In this document: positions 34,490 through 45,778 of the stretch, in pieces | How positions within the stretch are numbered: position 1 is the first letter of the stretch | How the letters are laid out: each line of letters opens with the position of its first letter | NCBI GenBank assembly: GCA_038501195.1 | Contig: JBBPUQ010000004.1 | Location: 5,160,001-5,224,000, forward strand | DNA from: Nemania diffusa | Lineage: Eukaryota; Ascomycota; Sordariomycetes; Xylariales; Xylariaceae | DNA length: 64,000 bases | Direction: 5' to 3' | The notes under the pieces: model-generated | Told to the model about the DNA's origin: nothing | Database searches by the model: none | The model's input: the letters and a program-made list of their open reading frames with translations, nothing else | Translations under genes and position numbers: made by a program

Positions 34490-37400
34490 TTACCAAAGCT
34501 CACAAGTGGGCTCCTTGGCTGGGCAATTGAAACTTTCCCTGAACGGCCTGGAATTCGCAGTCGTGCCTAAGATACGCGCGAAAGCAGGCGAGTGCGGGTC
34601 GGTATAGATGTAGTTGATGGCCTGCTCCTTGCGAATCTTCCCGCACCACCAGTTGGCATAGAAGACGAAGAACAGTTGGTCATGAGTGAAGTGATCAAGC
34701 CCTGGCAGACTCTGGTCCGGAGTGGCCACCTGGCGCTTCTTCCAAGCTGCAAAGGCCGCCGAGACACCGCCCGCGTCTGCAATGTTCTCCCCTAGCGTCA
34801 ATCTGCCGTTGACGTGCAGCGGCTTGTCGTTGTTTCCCTCGATGGTGAAGTTATTGTATTGATCAACGAAGCAGTCGGCGCGTTTATCGAACTCTTCGAC
34901 TGTGCGGTCGGTCCACCAGTCGGTGTAGTCTGGCAATTTGCATTAGTGGTTGCATTTTGGGGGCGAATGAGATATCACTTACTGCCATTCTCATCGTAAT
35001 GGCGACCTGAATTATCAAAAGCATGTGAAAGTTCGTGTCCAGCCACTGATGCAAAAGCTCCATACGACACATACCCCGGTAAATCTACCGAGAAGACGGG
35101 GAACTGCATAATACCGGCCGGGAAAACCTTCAAGGAAATGTTAGTATTGAACTGTAACATGTAACATTGTAAACGTGGATCACTTACAATCTCATTGCCG
35201 GCGGGATTATAATAGGCATTGACAATATCGGCCTGCATTCCCCATTCGCCCCTGTCTACAGGCTTTCCTAGAGCTGACCATGATTTACTGGCTGAGAATT
35301 TATTACTCGACAGTGAGTTATTAAAGAAAGAGTCCGTGATAACTAGGCTCTTGTAATAGTCTCGTAATGCGTCGGGGTTCATGATGTTTGGAGATTCGGT
35401 TGGGTATCCGATCTTCTGGTCAATATTGTAGACCTTGTTCGCCGCTAATTTCTTGACCGATTCATCCATCCAATCAAGATCGCCCAGCCTAGTGGTGAAT
35501 TGTTGCTTAATGTCTAGAATAACTTGGTCTCCGTACTTTTTAGCGGCTTCTGAAAAGGCAGCTTCGATATAGAAACGACTTAGAATCCAGCCAAGGGTGC
35601 CGTCTACATAACTCAAGCATGTCTTCCACCGCTCTGACTTGGTCTCGGGGTCCTAATGACAGTAAGCAAGAGGGGGATTCTGCTAGCATAAATGGACTTA
35701 CTCGGCCTGATAGGATGTTATTGAAGCGACTAATGGGCTCAACTTCAGGGGCTTCAACATAGGACGAATAGGAGTTGATCAGGTTCCAAATCAAGAAGGT
35801 CTGTATCGTAGACTTTGGAGTCTTAGAGATAATCTGAGAGACGTTCCCCAAGAACTCGGGAAAAGCGAGCAGCATCGTTTCTGGTACATAGCTTGCAGGT
35901 GCTAACCCTCTCACTACTTTATCTAACCCGAGTACTGGGCCAATTTTCCCTACCTCAGAAACCTGAACGATGTTGTAGTATTTCTATTGTTATTAGCTAC
36001 ATCTCATAACGCATAATTTGGTCTTTAGATATGACTTACTGTGACATCCTGCCCATCCTCTGGGGGTGGCGTCAAAGCTGCAATCTGCTTCTCAAGTTCA
36101 ACCACTGATTGTGAAAGTTGAGTTGCAGATTGCCTGGAAGCAGCGGTGGGAAGTAGAGAAGAAAAGACCTGTGCTAGCATAGCTTGGTACTGCTTCACAG
36201 TATCATCATCCTCGTAATATTCGGGCGACGGTAGATTATACCCTGCTGGTGTAGCCTGAATAATCACCACATCCTGCAACAGTGAGAAATATGGAATTGA
36301 GCAAGGGGATAAGTCAGACATACGGGGTTCTTATCATCTGCACCTGTGTATAGTGATTCGAATGATGTGACTCCAAGTTTTTCAAGCAGCAAAATCGTGT
36401 CGCTAAGCCTCGCGTAATCTTCCGGTAGGAGTTCCGCAGTGTCATCTGTCACTGGGAAGGACTGGGCAACGCTGTTGATAAGCTCGGTCAGAGGTGCAAC
36501 ACCAATTGCCTTCAATGCTGTCTCGTTCATGCATGCGCCATAAGCTTCTTGCATTGTAAGAAAGTTTTCTTCGTCGGTAGATGCTGCGAGCTTTTGAAGA
36601 TTCATAGGCGAAAATGCAGAATGCTAGAGATTTAGATTAGCAACTCGAACGCTTTCTCGAACCATCAAGAACTAGACGTCATTCCTGAAACAGGGCGAGA
36701 AAAGTAATAAGTTGTTCTGTGAGATTCGCTGTACGGCATGAACAATCTGAACCTAGTAATTCGTTGTGACTCGCATCTTTGATGAAATATCCGCTCATGC
36801 ATCATGTATGCCTTAGCTCATAACTGATTTATTTCACACCTTACCTTGCTAGGCAGCCTCTCCAGAATATGAAGTTGAGGGAGTTAGTAAGAGAGAAGAG
36901 ATTCCACGCACCTTAGAGGCACCCGGATATGGGGATTCTAGAATATGCCGGAGGGTAGTTCGACCGTTGTCAGACATTATGGAAGCTGTTGAATAAGATG
37001 ATCGGTCTTCGGGAATGTCATAACGCGCCTTGAATCCATCGCAGACGAGAGTATCAAATTGAGTACAGGGGTCGAGATTCTTATAGTCAGGAGAGAGATT
37101 ATCTAATATGTATGAATATTTTGAAAAAGGAACGACTAGTTTATCGTAAACTCACAAAGGATCTCGGATGCGGCGTGGATGCATGTTGGCGTTGTACAAA
37201 TGGAGGGGTCCATCTTTGGGGATTTCTTACGATTGGGTGACAGTACTACAGTAGGTTCGTTTAGCAGAATGTATTGATGAAGTAATCATGCGTTGGTAGC
37301 TCATGGCCAATGCGAGAGTATGCGTCAAGATAATAGAGACTGGATCTAATGAATCAAGCAAGGTGAGGTAGAATACGGGGCACTCTTTCATATCAAAGAT

Positions 37401-37884
37401 ACTGCGAATGCATCTCTGTAGAGGGTTCTCGTGGAATTTTGGAGATGCAACTCTAGTATGGGGTTCGATGGTACGAGAATATCATGGGCCACGAAGTACA
37501 GAAAGAATATGGTAGGGATGAGATGGAGACGGCGATTTGGTTGGAAACCTCTGGATCTAGAATCGCAACACAAAGTGCTCCCTCAAAAGAAACCAGGCAC
37601 ATCACCAGGATGTTTAGACACGTACCTCCACTTAGTATTAATATCACAATGAAGGCGGCGATAAGTAAAATACTAGCGATTAGTGATATCCAGCGACGGT
37701 GACGCAAGGATCTGGCCTCATTCATGAGCTGGCTAAGGCTCCCATCGGCGGCGGTATCTGCTGCATCATCTCTTCCAGACTCAGGAATGGTATGAGCTTG
37801 GGGTTTATTTGTATGCCGGAGAAGAGGAGCTCTCTCATTATCCCGGTCATCCGCTGCTTCATTTGGCTGTGGTTGGGCAGCCAT
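34490..37884 (-). CDS. M13 family (neprilysin-type) membrane metallopeptidase
   Basis: An 801-residue type II membrane zinc peptidase. Nine exons: 37626..37884, 37156..37245, 36912..37102, 36324..36623, 36040..36273, 35702..35983, 35188..35652, 34983..35127, 34490..34929; all borders are GT-AG and all phases match. Exon 1 codes a cytosolic tail with an acidic dileucine signal (ERAPLL, 17-22) and one transmembrane helix (about 65-84). The ectodomain begins with the Cys-rich CTTPTCIHAASEIL block (M13 N-terminal domain). The active site HELSH gives H638, E639, H642; the third zinc ligand and helper Asp are in GENIADAGG (E703, D707). NAYYNP, FYANWWC and the C-terminal CELW are all conserved, so the gene looks intact. 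It should cleave peptides outside the cell or in the vacuole/endosome lumen, as the dileucine signal suggests. Confidence 0.93.
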
Positions 37885-39105
37885 GATGCTAGTTAATAAT
37901 GATGACTAGATAGTACTTGCGCAACCGAGTATCGCCGAAGCGAACGCCGTGCGTTCAAACGGTCTTGGTCGTGTTGGCTTTGCGATGTTACTCGGGGGTT
38001 CAAGAGCAGTGAATGCGGATAATACCGGAATCCAAGTACTACGACTAAATTGCTCAGAGGAAGCTTCGCGTTTGACTGGGTACCTCAATGTAACTAATGA
38101 GCTATGAAGCAATAAGACAGCATGTAGAATAGACCGAGTACAAGTATGAGAGCTTGTACGTTTGGATAAAGGCCGTGTATATTGCTAGATATTGAGTTTG
38201 ACGTGTTGTGGTTGGAGGTTAAGCTTCGCGGCTCAATGCGAGTCAGACGACAGCTCTTTGCCTAGACAAGCCCCAGCCCCCCCTTATAATGCAACTGCCC
38301 GTGCGCTAGGCATCCACCTAGACACTAATGGATGCACTAGGTTAGCCAATGCGGGGTTGGTGGCCATTTCTCCACGTCTACCAGGTAGCTTCGTTTACGT
38401 ATACTTATGTGTATAGCAGTTGTGCTTCTACTCTGTACAGGCTGCAATGAGTAATTCGACGTATAGTTAAAGCACTCATTAATAGGATCAAGTTACTAAT
38501 ATACCTATAATTTCTAAATGCTGTCTCTGCGGTACAAGTTCTTCCCGAGCCGACTGCAAAGAAGCTTGTAAATTAAGCATCCATGTCACGGTTGCAGGCC
38601 TGCCTACTTGGATATGAACACTTCATTTGGCATTCGCCATACCGTTCTATCAACGCTATATTCCCCTGCTGCGACGCGACCACAGTCAAGAGGAGAAATA
38701 TATTTCGTAGTCCGTGTGGCTCTATTTAGTTAACGAGATCAAGTGCAACAAACAATGCTTCTGTTTGCATGATGATTAGGCTATGCAACAATTCCCAAAA
38801 TGCATGTTTGTCAAATCTCATTCTGCTCGCATCGCTTATCCCCCAATTCATCAACTTATGCCGATAATACCAGATAGTACTCAACGCCTGCTGTCCGAAT
38901 AAAACCACAATACCGAAACTTGTGTCTCGAGCATGTGTAAATTTCCGTACTTGTGCCCAAGAAGAAAGAAACCCATGCCATGATATTTTTATGTTATTGT
39001 GCTGCTTGTTAACCGCCTACCGCAATCCGCTTCGCTCCGCTCTTTCCCTTCTTCGCTCCATTTTGTCCCATTTACATAACTTTAGCAAGTTGCACCAACA
39101 ATTCT
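37885..39105. other. Intergenic region upstream of the M13 peptidase gene
   Basis: About 1.2 kb holding the peptidase promoter and the 3' end of the b561-like gene. No further gene is supported; the small frames at 38192-38416 and 38726-38908 show no motif. Confidence 0.5.
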
Positions 39106-40112
39106 CTAGAGTCCAAGCTTTCGTTTCTTGATGCGGGGAAATACACCAACGACCATGAGAGCGGAGATAAGAACCAATGCCCAGAGCTTGAGCCCAAGTA
39201 CATTCTTGTTATAATCGGTCTCTACGGCGCTCGTAACGGTAGCTAGCATGAGCAAGAAAAGCACGTAGCCGCTGGCACGGTGGTACTTCCAGATCTTTTT
39301 GGCGTTCGCCTCACCGCCGTATAAAGCAGGGGCTCCAAACATGGTAAAGCCGACAAAATACTGGATGAGAATCCAGATCGATGTAATAACCCCCAGATAG
39401 CCGTGTACCGAGTGGAAGTGTGGGCCATTGGATCGAAATTTATTAACTTCAATAACCACGACGCCAACGACGAAGATGGCAAACGCTAACAGGTTCAGCC
39501 CTGCGTGGATCTTTTGCCCGACCTGCTTCTGAGTCCCAGTGTGCGTTGGTTGCAGGATTAGGATCGATTGAAGGAGCACGAGTACTCCCAGAGACTGCGC
39601 GAGTGGATGTACCGAGAACAAGATAACGGGGTTTAGAAACACAGACGCCCAGACAGAGGCGACAAGCAAGAGAGCGGCGCCCTCAGCGAGAACCCCGGTG
39701 CCTGAAGATTGTATGAGCTTTGCCATGGCGACAGGGGAAGAATGCGATATTGAAATTGAACAAGAGGTGTTCTCAATTGGGTAGGTATGTTAAGACCTGG
39801 TCAATTGAGTATAGGTTGGTAGCTGGGTGATATGGTAGTGAACAACTGCTAAAGGGACGTGTGGGGGAAGTGATGTGGTATCCCATTTACGAGGCTCTAC
39901 AGAGCCAGTAACGTGTATGCAGGAGACTGGAAATGAGCATAGCTGGGTAAATAGAGAAAAATCATACCGAGAATGAGATTTTTAATGATGGGTGCGTCAT
40001 TCCCCTGGGATGCGTCTCCTGGTCTTCCCAATAGCGGTTCCGTGTCGTCGATTTGTCCGTCCGTGTCCGGATCGATCGGGGTGTGTTGGGGTATTCCCGT
40101 TGCCGAAGCCAT
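39106..40112 (-). CDS. Cytochrome b561-type membrane protein
   Basis: A 246-residue protein with about six transmembrane helices and the four His expected for binding two b-type haems in cytochrome b561 proteins: H80 (SVHPL), H114 (KIHAGLN), H148 (SVHGYLG) and H189 (KYHRASGY). Such proteins carry electrons across a membrane, often from ascorbate or in ferric reduction; the donor here is unknown. Exons are 39968..40112 and 39106..39701; the 266-base intron is long for this window, yet the join NLILG-TGVLAEG fits the family. The N-terminal tail is acidic with a dileucine signal (DTEPLL, 23-28), which suggests a vacuolar or endosomal membrane. The C-terminus is basic (IKKRKLGL). Confidence 0.85.
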
Positions 40113-40835
40113 TGTGAGGGATAGAAAAGCAATAGAGATGTCTTGAAGATATGATAATTAGCTCTTAAGGGCCCGAATAACGACGGGAGGATAAGCGACG
40201 ACTATTTAAAGTGAGGTAGAGTGAAAAGCTAACTGGATGGAATGGTGAGAGGTAGGTACCTAGGTATTTACTCACCTTCGATGACGAATATGATGAATGT
40301 CTCGGAGGAGGAGCTCGCAATCCTCGGTAGCTCTGAGCTTCGGCCAATCAAAACCAAGGTATTTCATAGGCACCCAACCCAGGTACTTAAGAGGAATGCG
40401 GGCCACGCCGCTTCTATGTAGCCTGAGACCCGCTTTTGTATAAGCTCTTAAAACTGTGGACCGATCACGTGAGGTAGCACTAATTGAAACCCACGGTAGC
40501 TTTTCCTCTATCTATAACCTCTTCAACATTATTATTCACCTTGTAATCTAAGAAAAACCGTACAGTTTAAAAAGATAAAGTTCGATAGTTTTCTTATTTT
40601 TTTTAAGTTGCTTTATAATAAAGCTATTTTGGAGAAATGCTTAAATAAGAGAAGTATAACACACTACATACACAACTACAGTATGAAATCACGTAAACTC
40701 TGTAGGGCGCTCTATTCCTTTTAGATAGAGAATTTACTTCAGTTTTGGTTTCATGCGCTCCTTGATGTTTTCCTAGCTTTTTTTCTAGCCTGGAGGCTTT
40801 TTAGGCTGTGACTTTTCCACGTTCCGCTATATTAC
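40113..40835. other. Promoter of b561-like gene and AT-rich spacer
   Basis: The left part is the promoter of the b561-like gene. From about 40500 to 40800 the DNA is markedly AT-rich with T and A tracts, then the pseudogene 3' end begins. No gene is seen. Confidence 0.5.
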
Positions 40836-42480
40836 CTACTCGACCAAGATCCGCTCGGCGGTATGTAGGCCGCCACTAGCCACATTGCCGGCCAACAACG
40901 CAACGATTGTTACCTGCTTCGTTACATGGTCCTTTACGTTAATAGCAACCGCGTACCAGATCCTGGACGCAAAAGAAGTCAAGTTGGCGAGTTCCTCCAG
41001 GATTGTCGCGGCCTGCTCAGTGTTAGCTGGCTTCTGGCTTAGCTCATAGAAGTGCCAGCCGGTGACGAAGAGGCCGGGGATGACGAGGATCGAGTCGACG
41101 ATAGCGCTCGTCGCACGTCCGTCTCCTACTACTATAGCCGAGAACATACTGCCGGCAACAGCGAGCTTCTTCTGAACCGGACCGCACCTTCAAAATAATG
41201 CTCGCCGCCGTAGTAACCTTGGCCACGGCTCCTACTGCGGTGTTCTCGACGGGGGACGATGGGACGAGGAAGTTAGCCGTGCCTACTAAGACCGCACCCA
41301 TCCTGCTGAGGATTTCTGCTGGTAGTGAGAAGGGGTTCTTTCCTGACGGCGCTTCGGCCTGCAATCCGACTAGGAAGCAGCACGTAAAGGCCGTAAAGCC
41401 GCCGGCGGCGTGCCCAGCGATGTGAACCACCTTCTCAAACTCGTGCGGAAGAATGCTGGCGCTCCTCTTAGAGGGTGTCTTGCAGTCAGTAATCCTACCA
41501 AACAGCGCCACAAGATCAGTCCAGCTAGATGCTGATTTAATCGCATTCAAGTTGCTGTTGTTGGGGAATGGTGCCTCTCTTTCGCGATCTTGTAAATCAC
41601 TGTGAAGCTGACCGCGGTGATCCAGGAGAACATATCAACATTGGAGATGCTAGGGATACTAATCTCTTCGAGGATTTCGGAAATGACCGGAATGTAGATC
41701 TCATGGTCGAGAAGGTCGGTCAAAGTGTTTGCCAGGGAAGCGAGCGCATCCAAGAGCGCATCCACGATAACTCGAACGGGAAACTATCTAGCCTTTCATC
41801 AGACGTATCGCTCTACTGGTTGGGGGCTTCGGAAGTGGCGCCCAGTCTCTGAGTCCAGCTCATTCGCTCAGCGTCTTTTTAACCTCGATGATCTCGCTGT
41901 CAAATAGATTTTGAGCCCACCCAGGCTCTCAACCTGATCCTCTAGATACAACTTAGTCATATTGGGTAATACTTCCTTCGTCCTCCGAATATCATCCCAC
42001 TCAAACAAGAATTTAACGAAGGCAATCAGCTTCTCAATAGTCGTATTAATAGCGTTAAAGACCTATTCGAGGGCGCTAACGATTGCCTCAACAGTGTCTA
42101 GTACAGCACGATAGACCTTGCCAGCGATCTTAGCGATAAAATGCCACGCGTCGGTCACCGCATCTTTGACGATGTCGATGACGGCCTCGACGCCCGACTT
42201 TCTTCAACCCACCCGTCTAAGAAACAGAGATCAAATAGTAATCGGTCCGGGTCTTGTCGAACGCGTTGAGTTGATTGGAAGTCGCATCAAATTGTACATA
42301 GAGATGATGCCTAAAATACTACTTCACTGTGATTGTATTGTCCTTAAATGTCATGTCGCAGTTGTAGTAAGTGGAAACCGCGGTTTCGCAATAACACGTT
42401 CCGCTCTGGTCACTGTCTTGTCCTCTACTTGTATGCGCAATGCTAATCACATCTTCCTCCGTTTCGGTAACCTTCACCAT
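40836..42480 (-). pseudogene. Degraded C-terminal part of a large uncharacterised fungal protein
   Basis: Read on the minus strand, a long protein-like sequence can be followed through several frames: QFDATSNQLNAFDKTRTDYYLI, then AWHFIAKIAGKVYRAVLDT, LIAFVKFLFEWDDIRRTKEV, a WAGLRDWAPL-like piece, LLDHEIYIPVISEIL, FSWITAVSFTVIYKIA, HIAGHAAGGFTAF, ILVIPGLFVTGWHFYELSQK and a terminal HTAERILVE. I recall this order (EWDD, HEIYIPV, GWHFYELS) from the C-termini of very long fungal proteins of unknown function, but cannot check it. Breaks are clear: TAG at 42063-42065 and TGA at 41860-41862, each where a Trp codon is expected, and frameshifts near 41925, 41575 (an extra GA) and 41193. The N-terminal bulk of the gene is absent. 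Confidence 0.68.
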
Positions 42481-44066
42481 GTTCGGTTCCTAGTTAGGAT
42501 ATGTATATATGTACATATCACCGCCTATGCGCATCGGATAGGCGTGGACTTTAGCTTTGCCCTGAACTTATGATTCCTTTGATATTGGGAGGATCTGGGG
42601 CAAGAGGAATACGGCCATGGCATTTCGATTGGTTGCTATCACGCCGCTATGTTAGTCCACTTCGGTTGGCAGGACCCAATTCCAGCTGAAGCTTGAGGTT
42701 CCCGGAAGCGTATGATTGTTCACGGCACATAGATGGTTCAATGTGCTGGCTTTCTGCTGGTCTGCCGTGGGTCGATAAGGAATAGTCTAGCCCTTCTGGT
42801 CCTTTGCTTTTCTCATGGCGGATCGCCGGTTTGAGACGGCGTTACGTATGCTCCAAGGAGTAACTTTGTGACAATGTATCTCTATGCCAAGGTACATGGT
42901 AGAGACCTTTAGCAAGACGTAAGGAGTTCTGCTCTGAGAAGCCGATGAGCTGTTGCTTCCGCCAAACCTCCATACATAGAGCTCACGAGATAGTACTTTG
43001 TGGCAGCTTCAACGTGTGCTGGGTGTGTTAGTCATGCCGAGATTCTATCACGAACAGGTCTTGGAGACTATAATGGCTCTCACACTCCTAGCAAGGTCAC
43101 ACACGAGCGAAGAAAACTAAATGGGTGTAACTGGGGTGAAAACTAGTGAAGAGACTTATCTGGATGATGTTCTAGCTAAACTTCAGGACTATCGAGTAGG
43201 TGGCTGCAATCACTCACTCACTCAAATCTATACTATTTAAACTACGCAATCGTTTCAGGTCCCCGCAATGACGCCATGGAAGCTGAAGTGTTTTCCTGCG
43301 TAATACCTATGTAGATAGACCTTGTCTAAATGGAATGTTTAATTCAACAAGTCAATAAAGGAAAGCATAGATTGGGGGACAACCCCCTATAGGCCTATTC
43401 AAGCCGGTGCGCTAAAGCTCCGGATAGCCATACCCTTATAGACAATGATTGCTCTTTTTTTGTTTTTTGTGTGTGTCGAGGTCAGTTAGGTACTAATATA
43501 ATATATCTTTCACTTTGTACATATATAAGACTTCAAGTAAAGGTTAAAACATCTGAGACCTGTTTCCCTATATAAATCATAATTTCGGGCTGAACCGAGC
43601 CTGAGCAAAAGCAGCGAGCGCGCCATGCCCGATTTGTTCAGCGCTCTAAAAGCGGTAAAACCTACCTAGGTAGGTATCTGGAAGTAACCCCCCTACAATT
43701 CATTCTCATCCCAGCTGCCTGGTGTAAGACGAGGGGGGCCCAAGGCCTGCATCTGAGCATGTCTCTACTTCTAGTTTACCTATATTCTAGCGTATTGCGA
43801 ATCTCAATCTTCCAAGCTTTAACTGATTTCAAGTTGCTAGTTTTCTATAGTCATAGTATTAAGCCAACATGGCGATCAGAGATAGCGACTATCGGCCCAA
43901 GCCGCTTTCCGATGACCCCACCGGTGTGTTGGACAATAATTATGATGAAATCAACCGGTTTACGGACCTTGTGTCGCTAGAGTTATTTGTTACGTTGTTG
44001 CTTCATAACTCATACTGCGCAACAACTACCCGTAACACGCATTTTTGTGGCTAGTATATGTTAATC
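42481..44066. other. Interval between the pseudogene and allantoicase
   Basis: About 1.6 kb without a supported gene. It may include further unrecognisable parts of the pseudogene on the left. A T-rich tract (43450-43470) and a palindromic CCTACCTAGGTAGGT word (43663-43677) are seen. At 43869 a 61-codon frame on the plus strand begins MAIRDSDYRPKPLSDD and contains NRFTDLVS, which faintly recalls an allantoicase N-terminus; it is not joined to the gene by a good splice site. Confidence 0.45.
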
Positions 44067-45240
44067 ATGGAGGACATTGAGTATAAGCTTGAGCCTGTCA
44101 GCGCGACCAAAGTCGCCTCGGAGGACATTGACAGGACATTTAGATCCAGCTGCATCGGTAAGACTCCAAAAAGCCCTAGGGGTACGAAATCGATCATGCG
44201 TGGCGGGGGAGCTGATCGAAGGATTCATGCAATTGACGCTGCATTAAGCTGACTGGTCCTTTATAGATCTCGTCTCGGGCGCTTTAGGAGGAAAAGTCCT
44301 AGGCTTCTCGGATGAATGGTTTGCCGAAGCCGGCAATTTGCTGACGCCCACGGCCCCGATTAGGCAGCCTGGTAAGATGGTGTACACCGGCGCTTGGTAT
44401 GACGGCTGGGAGACAAGAAGACACAACCCGGCACCATTTGACTGGGTTGTCATCCGCCTCGGCGTGGCTTCGGGGACTGTAGAAGGTGTCGAGGTTGACA
44501 CGGCATTCTTCTCGGGCAACCATGCCCCGGGCATCTCAGTTGAGGGATGCTTTAATTCGAATGATGAAGAGGTCCTCTCGTGGGCAGGAGGAAAGGGTGG
44601 TTGGGAGCCCATCTTGGGCATTGAAGAATGCGGACCCTCTCAACGATTCGGCTGGAAGCTGGATCACCCTACAACAAAGCAATATACTCATGTGCGCCTT
44701 AACATGTATCCCGATGGTGGCATCGCCCGATTCCGACTCTTTGGACACGCTGTACCTGTCTTCCCTGATGACAAAGAGGCCATCTTTGACCTAGCGGCAG
44801 CACAGAACGGTGCGGTGGCTATTTCATGTAGCGACCAGCACTTCGGAACCAAGGACAACTTGATCCTCCCAGGCCGGGGTAAGGATATGGGAGATGGGTG
44901 GGAAACAGCCCGTTCGCGAACCAAAGGGCATGTTGACTGGGCCATCATCCGTCTCGGAGCTCCTGCTCTCATCCAGAGCTTCGTCATAGACACGGCATTC
45001 TTCAGAGGAAACTTCCCTCAGTCAGCAAGGTTGGATGCGATTGAGTGGAAAGAAGATGGAGAACCGGGTGCCGATGCCCAAGGGTGGACTGAAGTGTTAG
45101 AGCCGAGCAAATGCGGACCGGACAAGGAGCACAGCTTTGATTGCATAATTAAAGACAAGCCGTTTACTCATGTGAAACTCACGATCATACCCGACGGAGG
45201 CGTAAAGCGGCTCCGGATACTAGCCAAGAGAGCGGTCTAG
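44067..45240 (+). CDS. DAL2: Allantoicase
   Basis: Allantoicase hydrolyses allantoate to ureidoglycolate and urea in purine breakdown, letting the fungus use purines as a nitrogen source. The protein has 354 residues, near the 343 of yeast DAL2. Exons are 44067..44157 and 44267..45240; joining gives FRSSCI-DLVSGALGGKVLGFSDEWFAEA. Two allantoicase repeats are visible: the first has GAWYDGWETRRHN (about 72-84), DWVVIRLGV, DTAFFSGNHAP and ECGPSQR followed by THVRLNMYPDGGIARFRLFG; the second repeats the pattern with GDGWETARSR, DWAIIRLGA, DTAFFRGNFP and THVKLTIIPDGGVKRLRI. A Met three codons earlier (44058) is an alternative start. Expression is likely under nitrogen and purine control, but no site was proven here. 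It is the only purine-pathway gene in the window. Confidence 0.93.
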
Positions 45241-45778
45241 AGGCTAATGTACTGTATCTACTTAGCAAACAATCACCGGCATTGTTTTAGCAGTGATTAA
45301 GAGTAACTAAATTTAAGAGAATTAGACAAATACTGAACACCAAAATGCTGCTTTAGGTACAAACATGATTATGAAATATCTGTCTAGGTGAATACTATTA
45401 CAGTTCAATAGTACTACCTCTTAAATACTTAGGTGCACGGGCCTGTGTCCCCACTTTAAGCTATTATAGGCAGCGTCCATGATTCCATGTAGGTACCTAG
45501 TCTATAGCGGGAGAGCCCCTCAGCGCCTCAACGTCTACTCCCTAAGATGAGTAGAGCGTCATGTATCTTTATCGAACTATCTAGTAACTTTAAAGTGCCC
45601 TATATCTAATTAACACTTAAACACCACACCCCTCGATTAACCCACGCGCTCTCCGACCATAAAGTGACCTCGATTCTATTTCTCTCCCCTAGATGCGAAG
45701 AAGCATGACAGCGCGTGCTTCTGCTCCGACGAGGCGTTGAATAGCAAACTGTCCGTCTCATGCCGCTGGTAACGAAAC
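45241..45778. other. Intergenic region
   Basis: The 3' end of the allantoicase gene and promoter of the ankyrin/Dilute gene. AT-rich, with TAGGTACCTA words; no gene seen. Confidence 0.5.
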
